Shown: positions 15,501 through 26,742, counted from the stretch's first letter. The stretch is DNA of 64,000 nt from Vitrella brassicaformis (GCA_001179505.1 CDMY01000382.1:1-64000), one strand, 5' to 3'. The notes: a model not told the origin generated them from the sequence alone. Numbers and translations: made by a program.

Positions 15501-16856
15501 AGACATCCACAGCTTGCGGCGGCAACGATGTCTGGTCAGCACCGCCGTATCGCACTGCCCCTGGCTGGTCGACGGTGACTCGGTCAAGCAGGTCGGGCAC
15601 TCTTGGCAGCAGGACGGTGGGTTCGCCGCGGTTGAGTCGTGTGATGAGGGGCAGCAGGGCCAACGGGATGTCGGCAGGCTGATAGAAGGACAGACACGCC
15701 AGCACTATCTGCAGAGAGGCAGGCGGACAGACAGACAGACAGACAGACAGATTACGTCGGTTCTGTACCCAGCCGCCCACGTACCTCACAGATGGATGTG
15801 AGGAGGAGGATGCAGGCCGTCCACAGAAAGAGGGACGACCTGACGGGCAGCTCCAGGAAGGGGTCGGATGCCCGCGGGATGGCCCAGCCGGGCGGCATGA
15901 GGCCGACGGTGAAGGCCAGGACGAAGATGCCCGCCCGCCAGATGCCCTCCACCCCGCCCACCAGCCAGAATCCGCGCAGCCCCAGCCACGACTGCGGCAG
16001 GAACCGCTGATACTCCATTGTGCAGAGCACCAAGGAAAAACCCTGACACACCACAGCAAGGGAGGCACACAGACAGAGATAGAGACAAGTGGACAGAACA
16101 GACACACGCATCGCTTGCATTCGTGTCTGTCTGTCTGTCTGTCTGCCCCACCCACCCATAGGACGAGGATGTACGGGGGGGAGGCCGGCTTGAACCACGA
16201 CAGCAGGGCCAACACCTATACACACAAAACACACAAAGGCAGGGCAGCACATATACCGTATGTATGTCAAGGGGTTTGCACGTCACGTGCCGGCCGGCCG
16301 GCCGGCCACATCGCACCGCACATACCGCAGAGAGACCGCACATGAGCCCGCGGAAGGTCTTCTTGGCCACGTGGACCGGCGACCTGCCGTTGCAGCCATC
16401 CACCAACTTGATCCACGCGCGCACAGGCAGCTCAGGCAGCTGGCTGACCGACTGCCTCGGGTACCTACCTGTCTGGCGGGCTGGAGATGGCTGATGTGTG
16501 CAGCTCGAACCACCGAACCACAAACAGTATCAGACTCAACAAATACCACAACGCGATGCAGCTGCACCGACACCGACACCGACACCGACACACAGCGGAC
16601 GGAGATACACTCACTCAGTCCTTGCCCGCCTGACTGACTGCCTCTCCCTATAGCACTGCAGGCCTTGCCTGCCATCAGTCAGTCAGTCATGCGGCTGACC
16701 TTTCGATAAAGCAGTCGGTTACATATCCATGGGAGATCTGACCAGAAAAGACACAAACACGCCATCGTTGTGCTTTTGGTGGAGCGTGATGGTCCTGCAG
16801 CCATGCCATCTTACCAGCCCATTCGGGCCGCACCAGCCCTCAACAGGTCTGTTCAT
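12565..16856 (-). CDS. Polytopic membrane protein with three tandem PX domains
   Basis: Early exons on the minus strand: 16815-16856, 16700-16737, 16469-16561, 16326-16383, 16156-16215, 15785-16042, 15359-15708, 15232-15288, 15043-15130, 14896-14955; later exons run to a stop at 12565. The N-terminus (MNRPVEGWCG) leads into five or six hydrophobic segments, among them IALWYLLSLILFVV, FVLAFTVGLMPPGWAI and LFLWTACILLLTSIC. Three PX (phosphoinositide-binding) domains follow: PX1 with FKRYADF and LPPKESF; PX2 with VKRYREFDILF and PPKLPGK; PX3 with WAIERPYRRFEELH. RYxxF and PPK are the usual PX fold and lipid-contact motifs. Linkers are Gly-, Ala- and Ser-rich. The N-terminal membrane part loosely resembles the extra TMD0 of ABCC transporters, but no ABC cassette is present. 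Expected at endosomal or vacuolar membranes. The frame across 14720-14815 has an unresolved shift. Confidence 0.8.
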
Positions 16857-17067
16857 TGTGAGTCCTCCAGTGATCAGCAATGACGGAGCCGGGCTCTAGG
16901 CGCCCGTAACGCGACCCGTTCTCCTTCCTCCTTCTCCCTCGGAGTCCCTCTGCGAGCTCAGCTTGCGGTCAGCGCGTGAGACGGAAGGGATCCCCATCGC
17001 GCCCTGCAAGTCCCGCAGATCATCACAACGATCAGATCTTTGAGTCAGGCTCTGCGGTGCACGATAT
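16857..17067. promoter_or_regulatory. Divergent promoter region with TGCGAGCT element
   Basis: The 211-bp spacer between the start of the PX gene and the plus-strand ORF beginning at 17068 contains TGCGAGCT at 16951-16958, one of the recurrent upstream elements of this window. Confidence 0.45.
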
Positions 17068-17461
17068 GGACTCATCGACAAGCGCCGCAGCTGCCAGCTC
17101 ATCATCCGATTCGTCGCCGCCATCCGTCGGATTCGGCATCTATCGGCGTTCCAAGAAGATCCTCGACCGTCCCGTGGCCTTCCTGGGCATTCGGCTGTCA
17201 AACAGTGTGTTCCTGTGGGTGGGCGACACTGTGCCGAATCATGTCCTCGAGAGCATGCACGTCGCATTCCCCTCACCCCTGCACCTCCATGTGGGCGGCA
17301 AGCGGCTCGAGGCAAAAAGCACAGCTGTCGTCAGGGATGGTGTAATGCTTGGGCAGCGTGTAGGGCTCCATAGTCACGTGAAGCATCAACTGCATTGCAA
17401 CAAGCAGCCAACAGACATGGCAGTGGATGGTGCGATAGACGCATTCGCAGCCCTCACCTGA
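17068..17461 (+). CDS. Possible proteasome assembly chaperone 4-like protein
   Basis: The frame starting at 17068 (MDSSTSAAA) encodes a Ser-rich leader and then VAFLGIRLSNSVFLWVGD, which strongly recalls the core of proteasome assembly chaperone 4 (PSMG4/PAC4), where a RLTDSLFLWVG-type segment precedes the dimer-interface strand. Only about 60 family-like residues are recognisable. After about 17340 the frame loses family character and runs to a stop at 17459-17461, so either an intron starts near 17339 (GTGTAATG) with the C-terminal exon unidentified, or the gene is short. An in-frame ATG at 16976 is possible but upstream residues look like leader. Overlaps a rival minus-strand reading (see next entry). 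Confidence 0.4.
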
Positions 17462-17731
17462 CTGACGCCGGGCGTGCTGTGGCGGCCGGCGAACAAAAGC
17501 ACAATCTGACATGCACACACAGGGCACACAGACGTGCACATCTGCAAGGATGACAGGCGTCATGCAAGTGTGTCCGCTCTCACCCGCTCGATGCCAAATA
17601 CGATGGCCGAAGCCGGCTGCCACCACGAGCAGCTCAGCAGCACTCAGAAACGGACCGGACAGCAGCTGCAAAGACACAGACAGCAGATCTTGGCGATGCA
17701 AGTCAACAGAAGCTCTTCTCTCTTCACACAC
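17276..17731 (-). CDS. Rival minus-strand reading, doubtful small gene
   Basis: The minus strand from 17731 to 17276 is open for 152 codons. It can also be spliced into segments such as LLSGPFLSAAELLVVAAG, IVLLFAGRHSTPGVSQ and a C-terminal exon with TIPDDSCAFCLEPLAAHM. Splice phases do not agree for the best-looking segments. Its start would be divergent from the RWDD4-like gene with a TGCGAGCT element between them (17767-17774), the arrangement seen elsewhere in the window. No family recognised. It may be an antisense shadow. Confidence 0.2.
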
Positions 17732-17808
17732 GCGCCACTCACCTCGCGAACGCGAAAAAACTTTCTTGCGAGCTCAATCGAGATCCGCACGCTGAGATCT
17801 GGTGAGTT

Positions 17809-18562
17809 ATGAGCAGTGGTGACGTGTGTGAGGAGCAGGCCATGGAGTTGGACACACTGGACTCCATCTTCGGGTGCTTCGAGAATGAGTTCACTGTCGT
17901 CAGCCGCACGCCGCCTGTACACCTGCAGTTTCGCATTCCAGACCCTGACGAACCGGTCAGTAGCCGAGCCGAGAGAAGCGCGACAAAAAACTGACTTGCA
18001 TCTTCGTTCGTTTGGCTGCGTTTGTGCGTTTGTTTCTCAGAGTCACTTCTTCTTGCTTTCTGTGACGTGGCCTGAGGGTTATCCCGCAGCTGAGCCGCCA
18101 TCTTTCGACCTGCCCACCAGCCCCGCCAACAGCCGGCTCGACCAGCCAACACGCCAAAAGATCCTCGACTTCCTCACTGCAAAGGCGGCTGACATGGTTG
18201 GCGAGCAGATGACGTTCGCTCTCATCTCTGACCTGAAGGACGAGGGCTTCGAGCAGCTCTCTCTTCGCGAGATATGGGAGGAGAGGAGCCTATGGGAGAG
18301 TCGGGAGGCGGCAGGCAACGCAGCGGCGGCCGATGGGCCAGAGGAGAATGGGCATGTGGATGGCTCGAGAGCTGCTGGCGGTGATGGCAGGGACGGTGCT
18401 GAGGTGCCTGACATGAGGCACCTGACCAAGAACCAGAAGCGGACGATGTGGAAGCATGCTGTGGGCGGGGAGATCAACGCGAGGAGGCGGGGATGGAACT
18501 GGGTTGATATCATTAGCCATCTGAGCAAGACGGGCGCACCGACAGAAAACAGTGGGGGCTGA
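17809..18562 (+). CDS. RWDD4: RWD domain protein, RWDD4-like
   Basis: Two exons (17809-17955, 18041-18562) give 222 residues. An N-terminal RWD domain (about residues 8-120) starts with EEQAMELDTLDSIFG and includes VTWPEGYPAAEPP, the YPxxxP-type signature of the RWD/UBC fold. The C-terminus has LTKNQKRTMWKH followed by GWNWVDIISHLSKTG, which closely matches the conserved tail of animal RWDD4 (RGWNWVDVVKHLSKTG). The family's function is not established; RWD domains are usually protein-interaction modules. A TGCGAGCT element lies 35 nt upstream of the ATG. Confidence 0.88.
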
Positions 18563-18750
18563 TGTATAATGTGTGTGGGTGTGAGTGTGCTCAAGTTGTG
18601 GCGACTGTTGATGAGACTGATTGCACGCATTTGACGGTAATATGCTGCAGTCGTTGCTGCCCCCGCATTTCGCATCCCCCACACACGAGCGCTCTGTGCG
18701 TCCATCAACACACACACACAGACATGCTCACACACTTTGCACCGGGGCAG

Positions 18751-21583
18751 TCATGTCGCCGCGGCAGGTTTGTTGTGACTTCCGAGGCGGGACGACCTCC
18801 GCCGCGTCACGTGATGGCCCTTGTCGCCATGATGGTGGTGCTGGTGGTGGTGGTGTGCTTTCCAGCCGGTGACGTGCTGTAGTCGATCGGCCCGCTCATT
18901 TGCAGTAAGCGGCCTCTCTGGCTGCATCCCACACTTATCCCTCGCGTCCTCTGTCAGCTTTACCATGTCCTGGTCACTCACACGCCACCACCTGCACACA
19001 GACAGTGATGACCTCTTTCTTGACGAGGTATCACTGACTTGGTTGGGGGCTTTGGTCTTTCGATGCTGAGGGATTTGAATGTCTTCTCGCGCAGCTCGTC
19101 GCTCTCGCGCCGATCTCTCACGGTGGGTGTGGCAGCCACAAAGGCGTCGGCAATCTCCCGGTACCTGCACCCGTTCGTGGACAAGTAGGTGGATCAACAA
19201 ATGTGTCTCCATCCCTCCCTTACTGGTATGGCCCACCTCTGCATTTCCGAGTTGTGCTCTCGCATCTGTCCCATGTACTCCCTTTTCCTTCTTATGTAGG
19301 CCGCCTGCAGCACAGACACACAACACAACAGCACCGAATACTACAGCAGCATCAAGCCTCTGTCCGGTCACCTGCAGCGCGCTCTCCCGGGCTTTCGGCG
19401 GAAGAGGCGCATGCAGGGCGTCGATCTTCATGGCGACAGAGGCGTGCATCTTCTCGTGCTCGGTTCCTGCGTGTATGGTGTGGATTCTGGCGGGGCCGCC
19501 CTTCCCGTTGCCCTCTCCTCCGTGTGGCTCGTGGTGGTCAAGTGTCGGGGCCCGCTGGCGGTCCTCTCTTTCCTTCTCCTTTTTGCGGATGGCGGCCTGA
19601 CACACAACGAATGCATCTTCTCGTCACTAGACGGTCAGCCAGTGCATGCAGGCCCTGTCTCTAGGCGAGTGTCTCACCCAAGCCCTTTTCCGCTCATAGT
19701 CCACCATGGCCGCCTCCACACGCATCCTGAACAAACCGAAGACACCCATCCTCTCGTGTGTGCTGTGGTGACGTGTCTCCTTCCCAAGCTGGCCCGCCTC
19801 ACTCACCATGTGTGTCTCATCTGATCGATGCGGCATGCCCGCATCACACTGCAGAAGCGGAGCTCCCGTTGAAGCAAAGCCACGCTTGCAAAAACAGGGA
19901 GAGGAAGGTGATATTCAGGCCGCTGGCAGAGGCCAGCCAAATGGGTTTGTGACTCGCATCGCGTACGTGCGATGCATTCGCTTGCTGCCGTGATAGAATG
20001 CGTGCCACAGCCTGTCCCTTCGCAGGGATAACACAAACAAAACCGCCCCCACACACGATTCCCTAAAGCGCCGCTGGTACGTGCCCTCCAAAGTCTGCAC
20101 GCACCACAGACAGACAGACAGACACCGAAGCGACACCGTGTCTCTGCTTGCACAGGCCTCACCTGCATGGCAAGAATGGCAACCATCCACGTCAACCAAG
20201 AGCACTCGAACTTTCGAGCCACCCGAGTGTCGCTCCCTCTGCGCCAGCTCCTCACAGCAAGAGATAAGAGACCCGAAAACCTCCTCAGAAAGGCCGTGTG
20301 GCGCCTGCAGCCAGCATGACCGACAAATCGAGCTGACTGATTTGCTGTGTGTACCTCATAATTTCTTCCAGGAAGATCCCATGCACAGAAGCGACAAGGA
20401 AGTCTTTGTCGGGCTCATGGAATAACTGAGGGCCCAAATCCTCCCCACTGACACTCCGCCGCGCCCTGCCCGGCCCCAACAGACGCTCTCTCAACACGTT
20501 CATAGGCAGCAAATGGTCTCCTGTCGCCTCGAGATGCCTTATCTCTTGCCCATACAGTGCCCTCAGGCCGATTCCCCTGTCCCCACCCACCACCTCCTGA
20601 TGTCTCCTCCAGAACTGAGCCAGCCGATAGAGCCGCTCCTGTCTCCTCTGCGCCCTCTTGCGCAGCCTGGCATCCCACAGACGCTGGAAAAGGATGTCCT
20701 GCTGCATGCGGATCCGCTGTGCTCGTGCCTTGGGCTGCATACAGGTGATGTCTGGGCGGTGTGATGCTCTCGACTGGGAGGGGGTCGGTTTGGGAGGGCG
20801 GGCGTGGAGGGGGATGTCCTTTGGGAGCTGGTGAGGCAGGTAGTAGTCGCGAGACTTGGCCTTGAACGCCAGTTGTTTGCAGTCGATTATCGGGCAGCTT
20901 GCGTAGGACACCATGCGGAGCTCCGGCAGCCTCTCTTCATCGTTGGCCACCCTGCATGATGCAGATCAACAGAGAGAGACGCTCCTTGCACTGCATGGCT
21001 GGCGTCGTCACCTGTCTTTCGTCTTGAGGATTTTGGTGCCCAGCACCTTCTGCAGTTTCTTGGTCCCTCCCTCGAGAACGGGCATGGGCAGGTCATCCTC
21101 AGACCCATAGCCCCACGGCACCGATGTCGACGCTCTCCTCGTCTCGGCCCTCTGCACCTTGGCCGGCACTGGCGTAACTGTCTCTTGGGACTCGGGGTGT
21201 CTCACCATGACGCCATCGAATAACTGTAGCTGCATCCTCGCGTGGTGCATCTGGTCCTGCAGTGCAAGCAGCCCCTCGCTGAAACTCACACGTGTCCCCT
21301 CGCGCGACACCAGTCGAGAGCTGCCCTTGGGAGGAAACTGCCTCGAGGCGCCCTTGACAAGGCTGGGTACTAGGGCAGCCTCGAGGGCGCGGCCAGCCTT
21401 GTCCATGGATGTGGCTGCCTTGATGTTCCATTTCGCACTGCCGGAATAGATCCCCGTGAGGAGGGCGGGAGTGGTCTTTGTGATGCGGAGGGTTTGCGTT
21501 AGTTGGGTGCCGAGGGATGCAGTGGGGGAGGATGCACCGGTGGTGGTGCGGCGGGAATCCCTCCGCTCAATGCGGCGGATCAT
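18751..21583 (-). CDS. Long charged helical protein with His-rich C-terminus
   Basis: About ten exons on the minus strand; the first spans 21010-21583 (MIRRIERRDSRR) and the last ends at 18751. Exon boundaries further in are GT-AG but I did not fix them all. The product is basic, with Arg/Lys-rich helical stretches (RLRKRAQRRQERLYRL, RVEAAMVDYERKRAW, AAIRKKEKEREDRQRA, AAYIRRKREYMGQM) typical of cytoskeletal or axonemal coiled-coil proteins. The terminal exon carries AHHHHQHHHHGDKGHH, a ten-residue-scale His cluster that could bind metal. No recognised domain, so function is unknown; a basal-body or axonemal role is a guess from composition. The Ppx/GppA-like gene ends 98 bp upstream of this start in the same orientation. 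Confidence 0.6.
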
Positions 21584-21680
21584 GGTTTACGACGAGGCGT
21601 GTGTGGTCCCGAGTGAGGGACGAACAGATGGTCATCATCTCGCCTGAGCTTGCAGACATTGCAGATCTGTCCGAGTCTCT

Positions 21681-23307
21681 CTACGTGTCTACTGTCTCTT
21701 CTGCTGGCACAGATCTACCCAGCCCCTCCTCTCGCTGCTTCCTTGCCCTCCGTTTGGTCTGCAGATAGCGCCTTTCTTGGCGCTTGATGACACGCCGAAT
21801 GCTACCCATCCCCGCAGAGTGAAGGGCAGCCACCACATGCCGCAGCAGAATCCTCTGCACGAAGACACGTTGGCACGCGAAGACGTCGCACAGCTTGGCC
21901 GCCACATGCAGTGACACCAGCCTCCTGGAATCGCAAACACACACATCCATGTAATAAATACAAGTCACTGTCAGTGGAGTGCGCGTGTCCTTGATTGTCG
22001 CTCACTTACAGGAGGGCGCTTTGCAGACCACGGTCCTTCTTGTAGACGGCCGGGGCCGTCCACGCATGGCCCCTGCCTTCGACCAGTCTCACCTCGGCCA
22101 GGAGGGAGTCGCCACTCGCCAGGAACTCTTTCTTGTCTGCTTCGTAAAGGTCTACCAGATGGCCCCTCGTCCACAGAGGGCGCTTGTCAATGCGTGCCAG
22201 GTACGTGCCCCCCCAACACACCCATCCCGTCGACAATGTGTCGTTTTCAGCAGCGGGGTAGTTGTAGGGGAAGGGCAGGCCGTGGGTCGAGAAGTAGCTG
22301 TCGAGATGCTCATGGCAAAGCGACTCCGCCAACCGCACGACGGTCCGGGCATCCATAGAGGGGTCCGCCAGGATGGCACCAAGAATCGTCTTCCAGATGT
22401 TGCGGTAGAAGCCTAGAGCTATGCTGCCCTCCGCCGCAATCTGCCAGCCGTCAGGCGTCATCTTCCTTTTCAGCAGCATGCTGGAGCCGTCAAGGGTGCT
22501 CTCCCAGGTCTTGTCTTTCGCGATCTCTCCCTCGTCCTGTCGCCTCGTTAGCAGACAATAGTCCAGAGTCGATCCACCCATGTCTACAGTGACCATGTGA
22601 TCGACGTCGGAGTGCTGCGAGTCGTTGAGGGCGGCGGTGAGGAAGCCACACGCCGAAAGTCTTGCCTCGAGCGTCGGTGCCAGGCGGAAGACCGTCAGGC
22701 CGAGCCTGCCTCGTGCAACGTCGGCAAAGTCTTTGAACAGATCCACGGTGCACCGCAGGTCACCTGTGGCAAAGGCCAGCACTCGCTTAGATTAGAGGGA
22801 AAAACAGAAAGCCAAAATGGCGATGTGTGTCTGGCGATGGTATGTCACGTTTGTTTGTGTCAGTCTGTCTTCTTGGTTTCTCACCTCTGGCCGCAGACCC
22901 CACAGCTCGCGATGTGTCCGGAGCATCTTTTGGATCTTGTTGACAAGGGTGTTCCGCTGCAAGCGCCATCTCTTGCTGTTGACATAAGCAGCGTCAGGCC
23001 CCTCACGGAATATGGAGAGGGTATTCAGGAGGACCGTCTCCTTCATCGATTCACGACCACCATACGTCATATTCTCGCCTGACCTGGACGACCTGGACGC
23101 ACAACAACAAACAACACACATGCGCTGGGCGCTTGCATCGTTCACTTCGGCTCACCTCCATATGCCCCTCACTTCGTCCAGGACAGCGTGAGGGTCACGT
23201 ATTGTCATGAGTCGGATGCCTCGAGAGCCGATCTCCAGCACACCTCCCCACGCCCCATCACCCTCCTTAGCCGTGTCAGCCCCTCTCTGCTGACTGCGCT
23301 GACCCAT
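21681..23307 (-). CDS. Ppx/GppA-family phosphatase (ASKHA fold)
   Basis: Four exons (23156-23307, 22885-23092, 22010-22785, 21681-21924) give 459 residues. The order of motifs matches exopolyphosphatase/guanosine pentaphosphatase: phosphate-1 motif VLEIGSRGIRLM near residue 23, then RVLAFATGDLRC (compare the bacterial AvATsAlR element), then GLTVFRLAPTLEARLSACG (the position of the EEAxL segment holding a catalytic acid), then phosphate-2 motif VTVDMGGSTLDY (DIGGGST in bacteria, one Gly short here). The C-terminal third is divergent and ends in a basic helix with QERRYLQTKRRARKQ. Family members hydrolyse polyphosphate or (p)ppGpp 5'-phosphate. Whether this one is active is uncertain because several consensus positions differ. 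The third exon uses an unusual CTAAG acceptor. Confidence 0.7.
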
Positions 23308-24465
23308 CTTACTCCCGGGTGGCTGCCGCCGCGCCGCTCTATGTTGTGTTCTGATGTCATAGCTGGCCAAAGGCGGTTGCGAAGCCGTGTTTCCCGATTG
23401 ACATACGAGTCGTAGATGCCTTCTGCACAAGGCTGAGGGGAACGATGAGCGTCGGCGGCACGGGCTGAAGCTGAAGTAGCCGTGGGAAAGGCCGATGTGC
23501 AGGTACAGGAACAAAAGGCTGAAGGAGCGCCTGAGTCCCCGATGATAGATCTGGTGCTGTGCAGGCTGTCCCATTCGGTCTGCATCCTCCGACAAAGCGC
23601 TCTTCGCGTTGAGTTAACTCCCCCTTGCAGATGAAGGGATGGATGAACGACGACTTGGCAAGCCAGTGGTTGGCCTTCACAGCCCTTCCCAGCCGTCTCT
23701 GCTACTGCCTCTGACGAAAACAGGACGAAACAGCAGGGTTTAGGGTCAAGGGTTTGGGGGGTGGCGGGTGGACGAGGAACGCAGGAAAGGTGCGCCACTG
23801 CGTCTGGTGGAGCTGCGTTAGCGGTCGGCACCAGCTCGGTTGTGGTCAATTGACGGGTATCGTATCGGCGTTGGGGTGTTCCGCTTCCTTGTTCTTCAAG
23901 TTGCCGCCGGCTATCGAGGGCAACTTCTTGGACTCTATTGCCGCCGAGAAGGGGAACTTCTTTGTCGGATTCGCCAAATACGGACATTGGAAGGTACGAT
24001 CGTCAAGGGATCGGCGATACGGTCGACAAGGGATCGGGGGGAGTTGAGAGACGGTCCAATGGTCCAGGAAGACAGAGAGGCGTTCAGATTAGAGAGGCAG
24101 GGCTGCCTGAGCTGTCAACGTTTGAGTCTGACCGAAGGAAGTCGTGTCTCACCCACTTGCACCGGGAGTGCACGCTTCACTGTGTGGTCGTTGTGTGTGT
24201 GTGTGTGTTGTGTGCAGCTGAAGTTGGTACTCGTACGCACAAGCAGTGCCGGTCGCATTTCCAGAAGACCTTCCTCTACTCACTGCCCGAAACCGAGCGC
24301 CAGGAGGTGGGCAGGGAGGGCGACGCGACACACACGGGAGGGCGGGGAGAGGGAGAGAGGCGCTTTGCAATGGAATCCCTCAACCAGTCGTGTGTGTGGT
24401 CTGTGTGTGGTGGCGTCTGTGCAGCGCGCCCAGCAGTTTATCCAGCAGGAGTTGGAGCGTACGTG
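23308..24465. other. Divergent spacer containing a broken duplicate
   Basis: Between the Ppx/GppA gene start and the SANT gene start. The left half (23308-23942) has no supported exon. Near 23995-24040 there is an imperfect tandem repeat with CAAGGGATCGG twice. The right half is the duplicated SANT fragment described separately. Confidence 0.45.
23943..24465 (+). pseudogene. Truncated tandem duplicate of the SANT/Myb gene
   Basis: Nucleotides 23943-24461 are a near copy of 24769-25171: the exon reading NFFVGFAKYGH, the following exon VGTRTHKQCRSHFQKTF, both introns, and the start of the exon RAQQFIQQELER. In this copy the conserved Trp of EKWNFF is Gly, the segment corresponding to SWVQVA is lost, no upstream exon or start codon is visible, and the last exon runs into a TGA at 24465-24467 just where the intact gene's ATG begins. 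It is therefore a truncated copy, possibly a non-functional remnant or an unrecognised short paralogue. Confidence 0.65.
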
Positions 24466-25602
24466 ATGGCTGAGCAGGGTGCTTATCCCCCCGTCGAGCA
24501 TCCCCCTATGGATGCGGCGGCGGCGGCGGCGGCGGCGGCTGGTGCCGTGATGAAGCACCCGGACGAGGCGCTGGTGCTGGCTCATTCGGCGACGATGTAT
24601 AGCGGGGGGGAAATGGCCATGCCTGAGCAGGAAGCCTTGCATGACGCCATGGACGAGGAGGAGTATCGGCCGGAGATGCCCATCCCGCGACCCTCTCACA
24701 CTCACAGGCGCAAGGCTTCTGATAGGTTGCGCAGTGGCGGTCCGCCCTCCACGGGGGCGTGGTCGGTGGCCGAGAAGTGGAACTTCTTTGTCGGATTCGC
24801 CAAATATGGACATTCTTGGGTTCAGGTGGCAGGTATGCATCTGACCTGACCGGAGGAAGTCGTGGGTCAGTCACTGTGTGGTGTGGTATGCTCGTCTGGT
24901 TGTGTGTGGGTGTGTGTTGTGTGCAGCTGAAGTCGGTACTCGTACGCACAAGCAGTGCCGCTCGCATTTCCAGAAGACCTTCCTCTACTCACTGCCCGAG
25001 ACCGAGCGCCAGGAGGTGGGCAGGGAGGGCGACACGACACACACGGGAGGGCGGGGAGAGGGAGAGAGGCGCTTTGCAATGGAATCCATCAACCAGTCGT
25101 GTGTGTGTGGTCTGTGTGTGGTGGGGCGTGTATGCAGCGCGCCCAGCAGTTCATCCAGCAGGAGTTGGAGCGGAACCGCGGCCAGCCCCCCCTTGAGCTG
25201 ACCGACCTGTCGGCCCCTGCTGCGTCCAACCCCCTGCTCAAGACGAGCGGCGACCCCAGTGGCGGCCGCCACCGTGCTGACAGCGACAAGCCCGACTTCC
25301 GCCCCATCCGCCGCACATCGTCCAGCACCAACAGAGGGACGGCAGCTGATGGCGATGACGAGCTCATGGAGGATGCGAAGGGTCCCAGCAGCGATGACTC
25401 TGAGGCCGCGAAGCCGGAGAGGCGAGCAGCTGTGCGTGGGAGGGGGAGGGGTGGTGGTGTGAGGGGAGGGAGGGGTGGGAAAGGGCTTGCGGCTGGTCGC
25501 GGTGGGGCGAGGAAAGGTGGCAAGAAGGGGCGAGGGAAAGGCAAGAGACGTGGGGGAAGGAAGAAGACGGGGACTTCGTTGCATGACTTGTCTTCTTGTT
25601 GA
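24466..25602 (+). CDS. SANT/Myb-like single-repeat protein with RGG/Lys-rich tail
   Basis: Three exons (24466-24832, 24927-25015, 25138-25602) give 306 residues. The N-terminus has a nine-Ala run and acidic patches. A single SANT/Myb-like repeat spans about residues 100-150: WSVAEKWNFFVGFAKYGHSW, then VGTRTHKQCRSHFQK, which matches the SHAQKY/SANT helix-3 pattern of chromatin or DNA-binding factors. The tail is an acidic linker followed by a Gly/Arg/Lys-rich basic stretch (GRGRGGGVRGGRGGKG) likely to bind nucleic acid. Nuclear location is expected. A duplicated fragment of the same gene lies immediately upstream. Confidence 0.8.
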
Positions 25603-25862
25603 AAGGCTTCACGGACTTTCTAAGTGCTTGACGCATACATGTACTCCTGAATGCTCTGATTCATTCATACATGTGTCCATCCACGCGCAGAAGCAACTGC
25701 ACCCGAGATGGCGGGCGAGTTGAGCGAAGGGAAGGAGGGGAAGGAGGAAAAAAGGGGAAGAGGGGAGAGACTGAGTGGGGGCTTTGGGGGGCGATCGCGA
25801 GTCCTTCGTCGGTCGTGGAAACACAAGCCTTCGGTCGTGCCTTAGGCTGGTCTGTGTGCATC

Positions 25863-26709
25863 ATGTGTGGCGTCGCTGCCGTGTTGGGCTTTGTTTTTGT
25901 GTCATCTGCAATGGCTGGAGTTGCCAAGGACATCCACCTCCACTCCACAGTCACCGACAGTGCAACGAACCTCACAGGTCCTGCGCACCTCCCATCTGCA
26001 GATCATGCATTGCCAAATGTACGTATCCATGCATTTTCAGCGCCCGCAGAGCTTCTGAGCGAAGCGGCCGCTGCCAAGGCAGGGGTGCAGGAGTCTCGTA
26101 CGACGGGTGACAAATCACTCGAGGGCGACGCAATGCTCGTGCTGGACCTTGACGCGGTCAGTGGACCTGCGGCCAGCACCACACACAGACAAAACACCCG
26201 ACTGATTAAGACCGTAAGACCGCGTGTGTGTCTCTGTGTGATTCCTGGCTGCAGCCCCACGGCTGTGAGGCACCGGCGGGCAACCAGGGGTGGGTTCATT
26301 GGCTCGTCACAGACATGAGCGAAAAGGAGCGCCAGAGTGAGCGAAGCGTACGTGTCTCCTTCCAGAAGGTCTCATGGTTGGTTGGTTGGTTGGTTGTGTT
26401 GGGTTGGTTTGCAGGTTGCCCCGAGGGCAGCAAGGCGGTGTCTCTTGGTGACCAGCACGCCTTCGGCTGTCAGGTCATCCCATACAAGGGACCCAGTCCA
26501 CCCAGCGGCACCGTAATACAGACAGACAGACAGACAGGCAGAAGACATCCCCATTCACTCTCTTTTCTCCTGTCCATGGGTTCTGACAGCATCGGTACGT
26601 GGTGTACGTCTTCCAGTCTGATGTGGCGGGAGAGCTCAAGGGCAAACTCGCAACCAACAATGACAAAGCGAGAGAAGTCGCCGACTGGAAGAGGTCAGCC
26701 CTACCAACC

Positions 26710-26742
<33 letters not shown>

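Noticed and set aside
15025-15801. 258-codon plus-strand frame
   Set aside because: Antisense to the PX gene exons, which have clear domain motifs.
16156-16856. ABC transporter (ABCC) gene based on the TMD0-like start
   Set aside because: No Walker A, ABC signature or Walker B motif follows; the downstream sequence is PX domains.
23205-23987. 260-codon minus-strand open frame over the SANT duplicate and spacer
   Set aside because: It crosses the duplicated SANT exon antisense and the first exon of the Ppx/GppA-like gene in another frame; no family character.
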